Of a stretch of DNA of 49,953 nt, positions 1 through 9,201 are shown piece after piece. Source of the stretch: Geodermatophilus africanus (lineage in GTDB: Bacteria > Actinomycetota > Actinomycetes > Mycobacteriales > Geodermatophilaceae); contig NZ_FNOT01000023.1 in assembly GCF_900107105.1 (NCBI RefSeq), forward strand, positions 1 through 49,953, given 5' to 3'. The number at the start of each line of letters is the position of its first letter. Position 1 is the stretch's first letter. A model generated the notes under the pieces. The model saw only the letters and a list, made by a program, of their open reading frames with translations, had not been told where the DNA came from and ran no database searches. The position numbers and the translations under genes were made by a program.

Positions 1-685
1 CCAGCTGGGTGCCGCCCAGCCCGCGGGCCTTCAGCGAGCGCAGGAACGCCGTCCAGAACGCGCCGTCCTCGGAGTCGCCGACGGCGAAGCCGAGCACCTC
101 GCGGTGCCCGTCGGCGGCCACGCCGGTGGCGATGACGATGGCTTGGGAGACCACCCGCCGGCCGACCCGGGCCTTGCAGTAGGTGGCATCCAGGAACACG
201 TACGGGAAGGGCTGCTCGGCCAGGCTGCGGTCGCGGAAGGCGGCCACCTCGGCATCGAGGTCGGCGCAGATCCGGCTGACCTCGGACTTGGAGATGCCGG
301 TGTCGGCGCCCAGCGCGCGGACCAGGTCATCGACCTTGCGGGTGGAGACGCCGTGCAGGTAGGCCTCCATCACCACCGCGAACAGCGCCTGGTCGATCCG
401 CCGGCGGCGCTCGAGCAGCGAGGGGAAGAACGACCCGGCGCGCAGCTTGGGGATCCGCAGCTCCAGGTCGCCGGCGGTAGTCGTAAGAGTCCTGGGCCGC
501 GAGCCGTTGCGCTGGGCGGTGCGCGCCTCGGTGCGCTGGTGCGGAGCGGCGCCGATCGTGGCGGTCAGCTCCGCCTCGATCAGCGCCTGATACAGCGTCT
601 CGGTCGCCGCGCGGACGCGGTCATCGACGTCGGCGGCCTTCAGTGCCTCGAGCAGCTCGAGCAGGGCAGACTGGTCCAGGGCCAT
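1..685 (-). CDS. IS256-family transposase, N-terminal part (runs off the window)
   Basis: The minus strand reads open from an ATG at 685 to the window edge, giving 228 codons without a stop. The product is a cut-and-paste transposase of the IS256 (mutator-like) type, which would act on the inverted ends of its own element. Visible family features are the helical N-terminus MALDQSALLELLEALKAADV, the RNGSRPRTL stretch, LELRIPKLRAGSFFPSLLERR, the helix-turn-helix-like segment YLHGVSTRKVDDLVRALG, and FPYVFLDATYCKARV, which contains the first catalytic Asp. The family is usually about 400 residues, so the C-terminal half with the other acidic residues lies outside the window. A GGAG-like site (AGGAGAAAGG in minus orientation) precedes the ATG. 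The right element end probably lies within the next 150 bases, but I could not define its terminal repeat. Confidence 0.9.
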   Translation of the reverse strand, partial: MALDQSALLELLEALKAADVDDRVRAATETLYQALIEAELTATIGAAPHQRTEARTAQRNGSRPRTLTTTAGDLELRIPKLRAGSFFPSLLERRRRIDQALFAVVMEAYLHGVSTRKVDDLVRALGADTGISKSEVSRICADLDAEVAAFRDRSLAEQPFPYVFLDATYCKARVGRRVVSQAIVIATGVAADGHREVLGFAVGDSEDGAFWTAFLRSLKARGLGGTQL

Positions 686-857
686 CGCGTGGCCTTTCTC
701 CTGAGTGTTCCTTGGCGGGTTCACGCAGAAGATCCACGCGGTGGCCCCTCGCACGCCAGCACCTCGCCGACGAGCTCAGGACCTCCGACCAGCTACACCA
801 CTTCCTGGGACGTCACCCCCACCGCCTCCGGTCGGTGCACGGATCCCGGACAGGGCA

Positions 858-908
858 GAGCCTCCCGGCACCGGAGCGGCAGGCAGCAGCTCCGGTGCCG
901 GGAGGCTC
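858..908 (-). terminator. Hairpin terminator after the BCCT gene
   Basis: Two perfectly complementary 20-base arms (858-877 and 889-908) enclose an 11-base loop. The hairpin lies 60 bases beyond the stop codon of the minus-strand BCCT gene. There is no T-run, which is common for actinobacterial terminators. It also separates the BCCT gene from the IS256 element. Confidence 0.7.
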
Positions 909-967
909 AGACTCGCCCGGCCGGCCCCTACAGGGGTCCGCCGCGAGCCTGCGAGCGGGCGCTCCGC

Positions 968-2941
968 TCAGTCGCGCGTGTCCCGCGGGCGGCCGATGGC
1001 CTCCGCCCGGGACTGGCTCTGCGCACCGGCGGGCCCGGCTGCCTCCGGTGCCACGAAGTTGCCGTTGGGGCTGACCGACGGCTGGCCACCGGCCCCCGGG
1101 GACAGCCGCTCCGGCGCGGCCGCGTCGTCCGGCGCCCCCGAGCTAGGGGTCTTCTCCACGACGAGGACGAAGTCGTCGCCGTGGCGGCTGATGCCGTCGA
1201 CGACGGCCTGCTCGATCGCCAGGGAGGCGTAGCTGCCGCGCAGGACGATCGGATCGCGGCGGAGGTCTTTGACCAGACTCACGGCCATCGCGACCATCAC
1301 CAGCGCGAACGGCAGGGCCGCGATGATCGTCAGGTTCTGCAGCCCCGCCAGGGCCGCACCCTCCTCGCCCAGGAGCAGCATGATCGCTGCGACCGAGCCC
1401 ATCACCACGCCCCAGAAGACGACGACCCAACGGCTGGGCTCCAGCGTGCCGCGCTGCGACAGCGACCCCATGACGATCGAGGCCGCGTCCGCACCGGACA
1501 CGAAGAAGATCGCCACGAGAATCATCACGAGCACGGTCGCGGCGGTGGCCAGGGGATACTGCCCCAGGACGGCGAACAACTGCCCCTCCGTCGTGCCCTG
1601 GCCGGCGACGTCGGCGCCGTCGCGCTGCGCGGCGATCCCGGCCCCGCCGAACACGGCGAACCACAACAGACTGACCAGGCTGGGCACGAGCAGCACGCCC
1701 GTGACGAACTGCCGGATGGTCCGGCCGCGGCTGATCCGGGCGATGAACAACCCGACGAACGGCGTCCAGCTGATCCACCAGGCCCAGTAGAAGACCGTCC
1801 AGCCACGCAGCCAGGTGGCCATCGGGTCACCGCCGGTGGCCTCCGTGCGCGCGGCCATCTCACCGAGGTCGGAGAAGTAGCTGCCCAACGCGTCGGGCAG
1901 CAGGTTGAGGATGAAGATCGTCGGGCCGAGGACGAAGACGAACACCGCGAGCAGCAGAGCCAGGACCATGTTGGTGTTGGCCAGCCACTGGATCCCCCGC
2001 TCGATGCCGGAGACGGCCGAGGCGACGAACGCCGCGGTCAGCACCGCGATGATCGCGACCAGCAGGCCGTTGCCCAGGTCCCCGGCCCAACCGAGGATCT
2101 CGACCCCGCTGCCGATCTGCAGCGCACCGAGGCCGAGGGAGGCCGCCGACCCGAACAGCGTCGCGAAGATGGCCAGCACGTCGATGACCCGGCCGGCCGG
2201 ACCGGCGGCCCGCCGCTCGCCCAGCAGCGGAACGAAGACGGAGCTGATCAGCTGACGGCGGCCCCGCCGGAAGGTGCCGTAGGCGATCGCCAGCCCGACG
2301 ACGGCATACAACGCCCACGGGTGCAGCGTCCAGTGGAACAGCGTGGTCGCCATCGCCGTCTCGATGGCCTGGGACGACTCGGCCTCGACCGTCAGCGGCG
2401 GCGGGGAGACGTAGTGCGAGAGCGGCTCGGCGACCCCGAAGAACATCAGCCCGATGCCCATACCGGCGCTGAACATCATCGCGATCCACGAGATGGTGCG
2501 GAACTCCGGCCGCTCGTCGTCCCGCCCCAGCGGGATGCGCCCGTACTTGCCGGCCGCCAGCCAGATGACGAAGATCACGAACGCTGACGCCAACAGCACG
2601 AACAGCCAGCCGAGAGTGCCGGTGATCCAGCCGAGGACCGAACTACTCACGGTGCCCAGGCCCGTGGGTGTGACGAAGCCCCAGGCGACGAAACCCAGCG
2701 CCATGGCCGCGGCGACGGCGAACAGCACCCGGTCCACGGCCCAGTGCCGGTCCGCGATGCAGGCTGGCGGTTCCGCGATGGCCGGGTGGGTCCCGGTCAC
2801 GGTCACGTCCGCAGCGGTGGAGGCGACGGGTCTCTCCCCTCCCCCCGGGGCCGCACCGACGGTTGTCGGATCGGCCCCGATGGCCTCCGACTGGCTGGGT
2901 TGGCGGGAGGGCGAGCCGTGCTCGCTGCGCCGTTGCTCCAT
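968..2941 (-). CDS. BCCT-family betaine/choline/carnitine transporter
   Basis: This 657-residue membrane protein belongs to the betaine-choline-carnitine transporter family, which imports quaternary-ammonium osmolytes driven by Na+ or H+. The first 65 residues are hydrophilic and probably cytoplasmic. About twelve hydrophobic segments follow, starting near residue 70. The family signature GMGIGLMFFGVAEPLSHY is at 160-177, and the Trp-rich substrate segment YWAWWISWTPFVGLF is near residues 380-400. The C-terminal tail after about residue 590 is hydrophilic and may be an osmosensory or regulatory tail. The ATG at 2941 has AGGGGAG a few bases upstream. The gene stands alone, with a strong hairpin behind it. 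The substrate (betaine, choline or ectoine) cannot be assigned from sequence alone. Confidence 0.93.
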   Translation of the reverse strand: MEQRRSEHGSPSRQPSQSEAIGADPTTVGAAPGGGERPVASTAADVTVTGTHPAIAEPPACIADRHWAVDRVLFAVAAAMALGFVAWGFVTPTGLGTVSSSVLGWITGTLGWLFVLLASAFVIFVIWLAAGKYGRIPLGRDDERPEFRTISWIAMMFSAGMGIGLMFFGVAEPLSHYVSPPPLTVEAESSQAIETAMATTLFHWTLHPWALYAVVGLAIAYGTFRRGRRQLISSVFVPLLGERRAAGPAGRVIDVLAIFATLFGSAASLGLGALQIGSGVEILGWAGDLGNGLLVAIIAVLTAAFVASAVSGIERGIQWLANTNMVLALLLAVFVFVLGPTIFILNLLPDALGSYFSDLGEMAARTEATGGDPMATWLRGWTVFYWAWWISWTPFVGLFIARISRGRTIRQFVTGVLLVPSLVSLLWFAVFGGAGIAAQRDGADVAGQGTTEGQLFAVLGQYPLATAATVLVMILVAIFFVSGADAASIVMGSLSQRGTLEPSRWVVVFWGVVMGSVAAIMLLLGEEGAALAGLQNLTIIAALPFALVMVAMAVSLVKDLRRDPIVLRGSYASLAIEQAVVDGISRHGDDFVLVVEKTPSSGAPDDAAAPERLSPGAGGQPSVSPNGNFVAPEAAGPAGAQSQSRAEAIGRPRDTRD

Positions 2942-3439
2942 GACACTCCCCTATCGTGTTGCGTCATCCGAGACGGACTTCGCATGAGGGAACCAGAGGC
3001 CCAGCTGTCAAACAAGGGTCGCACGTGACTCTTTACACAGTCTGTGCTCCGCCGGACGCTGCGTCACGCCCGCGTGACGAAGCGACGCTGGGCCGCTGCC
3101 CGGACACCAGCCGGCAGCCACGGTGGCCAGCAGGCGCGCGCAGGCAGCATCGCGTCAGCACGTCGACGTCGCCGGGGTGGTGAGCGCCGACGCGGAGCCC
3201 GACGCGGTCCGGTCACGCCGCCCGACGGCGTGCCGGTGACCAACGGGCCGCCGAGGAGCAGGATGGCGGCGTGCGAGATCGGCCGAGGGTGTCCTCGGCA
3301 GTGTCGACCCGTCACGGTGCGGCCGTGCCGGACGACCTCGCCGTCGACGGCCGGGTGACGGCCCCGACAGGCGTACCCGGAGCTCGCGGACCAGCCGTCC
3401 CGCGGTCCGCGCGACGGGCTCGACAGGAGAGGGGGAGGG
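2942..3439. other. Intergenic region without a supported gene
   Basis: This is the control region between the divergent BCCT gene and the small gene at 3440. Open frames exist on both strands but have no family resemblance or ribosome sites. Promoters for both flanking genes probably lie here. No clear operator or hairpin was seen. Confidence 0.5.
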
Positions 3440-3787
3440 ATGGCGACCGACCGGCCGGACCCGGGCGAGTTCCTCGAGCTGGCACAGCGGATGCTGCGCG
3501 AGCTGTTCGGCGGCCCGGGGAGCGACGACGAGCCGTGGGCGGAGGCGACGCGTCGTCCGCGCGAGCGCTCCCAGATCGAGCAGGGCGACCGCGAACCCAG
3601 CGCCCACCGGCAGCGCGAGAACCTCACGTTCGCGCTCGCCACGCGCGCGGTCGAGGCGCTCGAGGACCTGGCGCTGAACGTCGCGGCGATCCGTCAGCGC
3701 CTGGAGCGCACCGACCCGCAGGCCTCGGCAGCCCGGCCCGACGACGCGGGCCGCGGCCCGGACGGGGCTGACGCCGCCGGGCAGTGA
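3440..3787 (+). CDS. Small hypothetical protein
   Basis: The 115-residue protein has no family I recognise. It starts at an ATG with a very strong purine-rich ribosome site (GGAGAGGGGGAGGG) immediately upstream. The protein is hydrophilic and rich in Arg, Asp and Glu. Residues 1-25 (PDPGEFLELAQRMLRELFGG) look amphipathic and helical. A second helical segment at about 63-90 (FALATRAVEALEDLALNVAAIRQRLE) could form a coiled coil. There is no signal peptide or membrane segment. It converges on the CoA-transferase gene and appears to be transcribed alone. The reading frame is supported by the ribosome site and codon bias only. Confidence 0.6.
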   Translation: MATDRPDPGEFLELAQRMLRELFGGPGSDDEPWAEATRRPRERSQIEQGDREPSAHRQRENLTFALATRAVEALEDLALNVAAIRQRLERTDPQASAARPDDAGRGPDGADAAGQ

Positions 3788-3925
3788 CCCGGGCCCGTCA
3801 AGCCCGCGACCGCCGACCGTCGGCCGCGGACCTGCTGACGTCCGCCAGGCCGCGGACGTGCTCGACGACGCCCTCGACCGGCGGTCGGGTCCCGGTGGAC
3901 GACCGACCCGGAGGGGGGCGCACGC

Positions 3926-5827
3926 TCAGCGAGGGCGCTCGCTGAAGTTGCCGTACAGGTCGTGCTCGGTGAACTCCCGGCCCAGCTGGCGGCGGAAGAA
4001 CGCACTGGTCGAGTACCGGGTCGTGGAGCGGAAGAAGCGCTCCTCGTTGCGCCTGACCATGGCGAAGAAGGGATCCGCCGCGTCCGGGCCGAGGTCGAAG
4101 TTGTCGTAGTTGACGACGACGTGCACCCGCCGGTCGAGCGCGGAGAACCGGCGGTCGAGCTCCCGGGCCAGGTCGTCGGCGTCCTGCGCGGTCCCCAGCC
4201 GCAGCCCCTCGAAGTTGACGTAGACGGTGTCGGTGGCCGCGTCGAACCGGAAGCGCTCGTCCATGCCGACCGGGGGCCGGGCGCGCAGCCCCATCGGCCG
4301 GTCGCGGAAGATGACGTCCTCCATCGTGCAGAGGTCGTCGCTGACGACGGGAGCGACGTCCATGTGGGCCAGCACGTCCCGCTCCACGTCGACGCCGGGG
4401 GCGACCTCGACCAGCTCGAGGCCCCGCTCGGTCAGCCGCAGGACGCACCGCTCGGTGACGTAGTGGACGGCCTGCCCGCGCTTTGCGGCCAGGCGCCCGT
4501 TGAAGGTCACCTGCGCGACCCGGTCGCGGAACTTCGCGACCGCGCCGGTGTCGTCGACGACCAGCGCACCGTCGCGCACCGCCACCCTCGAGCGGGCGGT
4601 GAACGTACCGAGGAAGAAGACCGCCTTGGCGTTCTGGCTGATGTTGATGAAGCCGCCCGCACCGGCGAGCCTGCGACCGAACCTGCTGACGTTGACGTTC
4701 CCTTCCGCATCGGCCTCGGCCATGCCCAGGAACGCCTGGTCCAGCCCGCCGCCGTCGTAGAAGTCGAACTGGTACGGCTGGTCGATGATCGCCTGCGGGT
4801 TGGCGACGGCGCCGAAGCTCAACCCGCCGGCCGGGATGCCACCGACACCGCCGGGCTCGACGGTCAGCGTGATCAGGTCGAGGATCCGCTCCTCGGCGGC
4901 CACCGCCGCCACCCCCTCGGGGATGCCGATCCCGAGGTTCACCACCGCGTTGGTCGACAGGAACATCGCGGCGCGACGGGCGATCACCTTGCGCGCGTCG
5001 AGGGGCATCGGCGTCAGCCCGGTGCTGGGCGCCGTGATCTCCCCCGTGTAGGCGGGGTTGTGGGCCTCGGCGAACGTCTGACCGTGGTTGGCGGGCTGCG
5101 CGACCACGACCGCGTCGACCAGGATGCCGGGGACCTTGACCTCGCGCGGGCTCAGCGTCCGGTGCTCGGTCACGCGCTCGACCTGCACGATCACCACGCC
5201 GCCGGAGTTCTTGGCCGCCTGGGCCATCGACAGCACCTCGAGGGTGAGCGCCTCCCGCTCCATGGTGATGTTGCCCTCGGGGTCGGCGGTCGTCCCGCGC
5301 AGCAGGGCCACGTGCACCGGCTGCGCGGGGAAGAACAGGTGCTCCTCCCCGCGCAGCGTCACCAGCTCGACCAAGTCCTCCGTGGTGCACCGGTTCATCC
5401 GGCCGCCCCCGTGGCGCGGGTCGACGAACGTGCCGAGACCGACCGTGGTCACCACGCCCGGGCGCCCCCCGGCGATCTCCCGGAACAGGTGGCTGATCAC
5501 ACCCTGCGGCCAGCAGTACGCCTCGATGCGCTCGTCGAGAGCGAGCGCACCGAGGCTCGGCACGAGGCCCCAGTGCCCGCCGATGACCCGGCGCACCATG
5601 CCCTCGGCAGCGAAGTGGTTCAGCCCGCGCGTGCCGCCGTCGCCCTGGCCCGCCGCGTAGACCAGGGTGAGGTCCCGCGGCGAGCCGGTGGTCTCGAACC
5701 GCCGTTCCAGCGCGAGCGCCAGCTCCTCGGCGAACCCGACGCCGACGAATCCCCCGGTGGCGACGGTGTCGCCGTCGAGGACGATCTGCGCCGCGGCGTC
5801 GGCCGAGATGACCTTGTTGCGGTGCAC
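3926..5827 (-). CDS. Fused acyl-CoA:acetate/3-ketoacid CoA-transferase (YdiF/Pct type) with C-terminal extension
   Basis: This family I CoA-transferase has the alpha and beta halves in one chain and would move CoA between a short-chain acyl or 3-ketoacyl group and a free acid through a glutamyl-CoA intermediate. Residues 1-250 form the first half ([23 protein letters not shown]), and the second half carries [14 protein letters not shown] with the likely nucleophile Glu324. It has 633 residues against about 525-530 for YdiF or propionate CoA-transferase. The additional C-terminal 100 or so residues (containing [11 protein letters not shown] and [12 protein letters not shown]) are not part of the minimal enzyme. 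It starts with GTG at 5827, 13 bases after the MFS stop, so the two genes are one operon. This suggests uptake of an organic acid followed by CoA activation. The exact substrate is unknown. Confidence 0.85.
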   Translation of the reverse strand: MHRNKVISADAAAQIVLDGDTVATGGFVGVGFAEELALALERRFETTGSPRDLTLVYAAGQGDGGTRGLNHFAAEGMVRRVIGGHWGLVPSLGALALDERIEAYCWPQGVISHLFREIAGGRPGVVTTVGLGTFVDPRHGGGRMNRCTTEDLVELVTLRGEEHLFFPAQPVHVALLRGTTADPEGNITMEREALTLEVLSMAQAAKNSGGVVIVQVERVTEHRTLSPREVKVPGILVDAVVVAQPANHGQTFAEAHNPAYTGEITAPSTGLTPMPLDARKVIARRAAMFLSTNAVVNLGIGIPEGVAAVAAEERILDLITLTVEPGGVGGIPAGGLSFGAVANPQAIIDQPYQFDFYDGGGLDQAFLGMAEADAEGNVNVSRFGRRLAGAGGFINISQNAKAVFFLGTFTARSRVAVRDGALVVDDTGAVAKFRDRVAQVTFNGRLAAKRGQAVHYVTERCVLRLTERGLELVEVAPGVDVERDVLAHMDVAPVVSDDLCTMEDVIFRDRPMGLRARPPVGMDERFRFDAATDTVYVNFEGLRLGTAQDADDLARELDRRFSALDRRVHVVVNYDNFDLGPDAADPFFAMVRRNEERFFRSTTRYSTSAFFRRQLGREFTEHDLYGNFSERPR

Positions 5828-5840
5828 CGGACGGCGGGGC

Positions 5841-7205
5841 TCAGCGCCGGCCGGCGCCGACCGCCGCCCGATCGGCGGCGGGGTCCCGCGTCAGGTCGCT
5901 GCGCGCGGTCTCCCGGCTGAGCACGACGGCGATCACCGTGAGCACCGCGGCACCGGCGAGGTACATCGAGATCGGCAGGGAACTGCCGTACTCGATCAAC
6001 AACGCCGTGGCGATGATCGGCGCCAGGCTGCCGGCCACGATCGAGGACACCTGACCGGCCACCGACAGGCCGCTGTAGCGCACCTGGGTGGAGAACAGCT
6101 CGGAGAAGAACGACGCCTGGGGCCCATACATCGCTCCGTGGAAGACCAGGCCGATCGTGCCGGCGAGCGCCAGCAGCAGGAACGACTGCGAGTCGTACAA
6201 GGCGAAGAAGACGAAGCCCCACACCCCGACACCCACGGCCCCGACCAGGTACACCGGCCGGCGGCCGAACCGGTCGGACAACGCACCCATCGCGGGGATG
6301 GCACCGAAGTGGATCGCGGAGGCGATGAGCGCCGCGTTGAGCGCCGTGCTCTGCGAGACGCCCGCCTCACCAGTGGCGTAGGCCAGCGCGAACGCGGTGA
6401 AGATGTAGTAGCCGATGTTCTCCGCCAGGCGGGCGCCGATGGCCAGGATGATCTCCCGCGGGTACTCCTTGAGCACCTGGACAACGGGCAGCTTGGGAGC
6501 CTCCTCGGCCGTGGCGGACTGCTCCCGGGCGGCGCGGAAGACCGGCGACTCCTCGATCGAGACCCGGATCCAGAGACCCACGCCGACCAGCACCGCGCTG
6601 AGCAGGAAGGGGATGCGCCAGCCCCAGGACTCGAACTGCTGGTCGGTGGTCACCGCCGAGACGAGCGCGAGGACGGCGACGGCGAGGAGGTTGCCCGCCG
6701 GCGCGCCGGCCTGCGGCCAGGAGGCCCAGTACCCGCGTCGCTCCGGCGTGCCGTACTCGGCGGCCATCAGCACCGCGCCGCCCCACTCGCCACCGAGGGC
6801 GAAGCCCTGCACCAGCCGGAGGACGATCAGCAGGATCGGCGCCCAGATGCCGATCGTGGCGTAGGTCGGCAGCAGGCCGATCAGGAACGTCGCGCCGCCC
6901 ATCAGCATGAGCGTGATGACCAGCATCTGCTTGCGGCCGATCTTGTCGCCGAAGTGCCCGAAGATCACCCCACCGATGGGGCGGGCCGCGAAGCCCACGG
7001 CGTACGTGGCGAACGCGAGCAGCGTGCCGACGAGCGGGTCGAAGTCGGGGAAGAACAGCTTGTTGAAGACCAGCGCGGCGGCCGAGCCGTAGAGGAAGAA
7101 GTCGTACCACTCCACGGTCGTCCCGACGAGGCTGGCGCCGACGACCTTGACGATGGACGTGCGGGACGCCGGCGGGACAGCGGCTTCCTGGTGAGACCTG
7201 GACAA
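5841..7205 (-). CDS. MFS transporter, metabolite:H+ symporter (MHS) type
   Basis: This 454-residue, 12-helix secondary transporter resembles the ShiA/KgtP/ProP branch that imports organic acids and related solutes with protons. Diagnostic segments are [14 protein letters not shown] at 32-45, the loop 2-3 motif [11 protein letters not shown] at 83-93, [16 protein letters not shown] near 130-145, and the second-half repeat [11 protein letters not shown]. The frame begins at TTG (7205), preceded by GAGGGG. An ATG seven bases further upstream is out of frame, so TTG is the likely start. It is the first gene of an operon with the CoA-transferase, so its cargo is probably the carboxylic acid that the transferase activates. 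That substrate link is inferred from position only. Confidence 0.92.
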   Translation of the reverse strand: MSRSHQEAAVPPASRTSIVKVVGASLVGTTVEWYDFFLYGSAAALVFNKLFFPDFDPLVGTLLAFATYAVGFAARPIGGVIFGHFGDKIGRKQMLVITLMLMGGATFLIGLLPTYATIGIWAPILLIVLRLVQGFALGGEWGGAVLMAAEYGTPERRGYWASWPQAGAPAGNLLAVAVLALVSAVTTDQQFESWGWRIPFLLSAVLVGVGLWIRVSIEESPVFRAAREQSATAEEAPKLPVVQVLKEYPREIILAIGARLAENIGYYIFTAFALAYATGEAGVSQSTALNAALIASAIHFGAIPAMGALSDRFGRRPVYLVGAVGVGVWGFVFFALYDSQSFLLLALAGTIGLVFHGAMYGPQASFFSELFSTQVRYSGLSVAGQVSSIVAGSLAPIIATALLIEYGSSLPISMYLAGAAVLTVIAVVLSRETARSDLTRDPAADRAAVGAGRR

Positions 7206-7283
7206 GACTCATCCCCTCTGCGTGTGCAGGATCTGGTGAGGTTGCGGATGTCTCCGGCCGTGGGGCGGGAGCCCCCCGGCGAT

Positions 7284-7317
7284 CGATCCGGCCGCCCGCT
7301 TCCGGGCGGCCGGATCG
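7284..7317. promoter_or_regulatory. Perfect 15-bp hairpin upstream of the MFS gene
   Basis: Arms 7284-7298 and 7303-7317 are exactly complementary around a CTTC tetraloop. It lies 79 bases before the MFS start and about 410 bases before the plus-strand reductase gene. No T-run follows on either strand. It could be a leader hairpin of the MFS operon, a terminator of lost genes, or a cruciform protein-binding site. Confidence 0.5.
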
Positions 7318-7725
7318 GCGTTGGTGACCGGTGCAGCGGCTGGGCAGTCGGCGACCCGACGACGGGCGGGTGCTCCTGCGCACGACACGGGGCACGACCC
7401 CCGCGAGGGCCGCCGTGCGGGCGGCCGTCGGCGGTCCGCGGCGCAGCGCCGCACGGGGACGAGCAGGGCCCACGGACGACGGTGCAGAGCCACGGTCACC
7501 CCCTCGCTGCCTGATCTCCGGCCACAGCATCCCGGGGTTGCGGCACATCGGCCAATTGCGGGGGTTCTCGATCCGGTGGGCGGCGCCGATCCTGGGAGCG
7601 GCGCGTCCGAGGACGAGGAACGCCCGCGCGGGACGATGCGCACCGGGAGCGATGAGTGGGCGGGCCCTGGGCGGTCCCCGCAGTGGGTCCGCGGACCGGC
7701 CGCGGAACGAGCTGAGCGAGGTCGC
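7318..7725. other. Intergenic region without a supported gene
   Basis: About 400 bases between the leader hairpin and the reductase gene hold only GC-driven open frames. Promoter sequences for the divergent flanking genes are expected here, but no clear element was recognised. Confidence 0.4.
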
Positions 7726-8328
7726 ATGCGACGCGTTCTGGCCCAGCAGTGGGTTTCCGTCGACGGCATGGTCGCCGGCCGGAACGGCGAGACCGACGTC
7801 TTCGACGCCGTGCCCGACTTCTCCGCCTCGGACCGGCACAACACGGCGCTGCTCGACGCCGTCGACGAGGTGCTGCTGGGCAGACGCACCTACGAGGAGT
7901 TCGTCCGGTTCTGGCCCACGGCCGAGGACGAAGCGCTCGCCCCGCTCATCAACGCCCTGCCCAAGACCGTCGCGTCCAGCACGCTCGGCGCCGCGCCGTG
8001 GGGTGAGCACCCAGCGGCACGGATCGTGCCCGACGCCGTCGCGCACGTCCGGTCGCGCCGTGGGGCCGGCCCGACCGGGACCACGATCGTCTGGGGCAGC
8101 ATCACCGTGATGCGCGCTCTGCTGCGCGCCGAGCTGGTGGACGAGCTCGAACTGTTCGTCGCGCCGGTGCTGCTCGGCACGGGCACGCCTTTGCTCGATC
8201 CGGCAGGGCCCACCGTGCGCCTGACGCTGCTGGACAGCGAGACCTGGCCGGGCGGCTCGCTCCGAGTGCGCTACGCGGTCCCGGCGGCCGACCCGGTGCC
8301 TCGGCCGTCGACCGGCGGCGCCGGCTGA
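7726..8328 (+). CDS. Dihydrofolate-reductase-like / RibD C-terminal domain protein
   Basis: This 200-residue protein of the RibD C-terminal/DHFR-like superfamily is a probable NAD(P)H-dependent reductase. It opens with MRRVLAQQWVSVDGMVAG, typical of the actinobacterial stand-alone members. DEVLLGRRTYEEFVRFWP follows, then the nucleotide-binding segment TTIVWGSITVMRALLRAELVDE, and LFVAPVLLGTGTPLLDP near the C-terminus. The open frame extends 135 codons upstream, but the homology begins exactly at the ATG at 7726, which has GAG-rich sequence before it. The true substrate of these proteins is usually unknown. They are often called dihydrofolate reductase without evidence. Confidence 0.88.
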   Translation: MRRVLAQQWVSVDGMVAGRNGETDVFDAVPDFSASDRHNTALLDAVDEVLLGRRTYEEFVRFWPTAEDEALAPLINALPKTVASSTLGAAPWGEHPAARIVPDAVAHVRSRRGAGPTGTTIVWGSITVMRALLRAELVDELELFVAPVLLGTGTPLLDPAGPTVRLTLLDSETWPGGSLRVRYAVPAADPVPRPSTGGAG

Positions 8329-8395
8329 TCCAGGCGGGGGCGTCGTCGTCCGACGTCCTGTGACACGGCCGTCGCCGCCTGCACGCACCCCGCGG

Positions 8396-8614
8396 TCGGC
8401 CCGCCCTGCGCGATGAGCGCGACCGCCATGACCATCGGCAGCGAGACGACCGAGGCGACGGAGGTGACCATGGTCAAGGTCTTGAAGGTGCCCCGGGTCG
8501 ACAGTCCCAGCAGCGACTTGTACATCCAGAAGGAGTTGCTGTTGACCTGGAGTGCGAACATCGCGCCCGAGGCGATGGCGAGGCCGATGACGATCGGTGA
8601 GACGTCGATCGACC
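8396..8614 (-). pseudogene. GntP-family permease, C-terminal fragment
   Basis: The minus strand encodes the last part of a gluconate:H+ symporter-type (GntP) permease: ASGAMFALQVNSNSFWMYKS then LLGLSTRGTFKTLTMVTSVASVV. This matches the family's C-terminal pattern of SHVNDSGFWLFKE followed by T.KT. and a final hydrophobic helix. No start or N-terminal half is attached. Immediately next to it, in the opposite orientation, lies the N-terminal part of the same family, so this is the product of an inversion or deletion. Confidence 0.75.
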
Positions 8615-8615
8615 C

Positions 8616-8760
8616 GTGCTGCACACCGCCATCGCCATCGCCGTCATTGTCCTGCTCATCATCAAGGTCAAGGTCGACCCGGTGATCTCGCTGATCATCG
8701 GGTCGCTCTACCTCGGCCTCGCCACCGGTGTCGGGTTCACGGCGACGCTGACGGCGATCG
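8616..8760 (+). pseudogene. GntP-family permease, N-terminal fragment
   Basis: From GTG 8616 the plus strand encodes LHTAIAIAVIVLLIIKVKVD and then PVISLIIGSLYLGLATGVGF. This is the first one and a half helices of a GntP/gluconate permease. The similarity stops abruptly at about 8760, after which the frame is unrelated. It begins at the point where the minus-strand C-terminal fragment of the same family stops, so the two pieces lie head to head. Neither can make a functional transporter. Confidence 0.72.
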
Positions 8761-8839
8761 CCGACCATGACCTGCTCCTCCCGGTACGGGGATGGGCGAG
8801 GTCACCGCACCGTCGCCACGTCGACGCCACACCTTGGCA

Positions 8840-9110
8840 CCGATCGGGCGCTGCGGGCGGTCCGGCTCGGGTCGACACGGTCGGTGCCCGGCCCGGTTCG
8901 CCACCGCCGGCCCGAGCCGGATGTCCACACCCGGGTCACGGAGCTCTGCGTCCAGCAAGTCCAGGTAGACGTCCCATTGCTGGCGTCCGCGCCGCAGACC
9001 CGCGGTGCGGGCACGCCCGCCCGACCTCGGTTGCTCCTCCAGGAGGGTCACCCCGGTTGCCCCGGCGAGCCGCACGGCGGGCAGCCTCGGCGCCGGCGTT
9101 CGCGCGTGAT
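8840..9110 (-). pseudogene. Flavin/NAD-binding domain fragment (2,4-dienoyl-CoA reductase-like)
   Basis: The minus strand encodes ARLAGATGVTLLEEQPRSGG, then RARTAGLRRGRQQWDVYLDL and LDAELRDPGVDIRLGPAVA. This is the Rossmann segment that joins the FAD site to the mid domain in the C-terminal half of old-yellow-enzyme/2,4-dienoyl-CoA reductase or trimethylamine-dehydrogenase-type proteins. The GxGxxG N-terminal part and everything after about 70 residues are missing. It is a remnant in an area of gene debris between the GntP pieces and the next intact gene. Confidence 0.6.
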
Positions 9111-9201
9111 GCCCGCTCGGGCGTTGCCCTCCAGGACCCGTCGGCGACCGGCCGAGGCGCATCGAGTCGGTCCTGGCGCTGTCCGGTGGCGTCCGAAGGG
9201 A

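Noticed and set aside
104..2587. Plus-strand open frame of 827 codons
   Set aside because: It is antisense to the transposase and BCCT genes and its translation is repetitive R/G/H/D-rich text, typical of shadows in high-GC DNA.
3962..5920. Plus-strand open frame of 652 codons over the CoA-transferase
   Set aside because: Antisense shadow. The minus strand carries clear CoA-transferase motifs.
5667..7514. Plus-strand open frame of 615 codons across the MFS gene
   Set aside because: Antisense shadow of the transporter with no domain resemblance.
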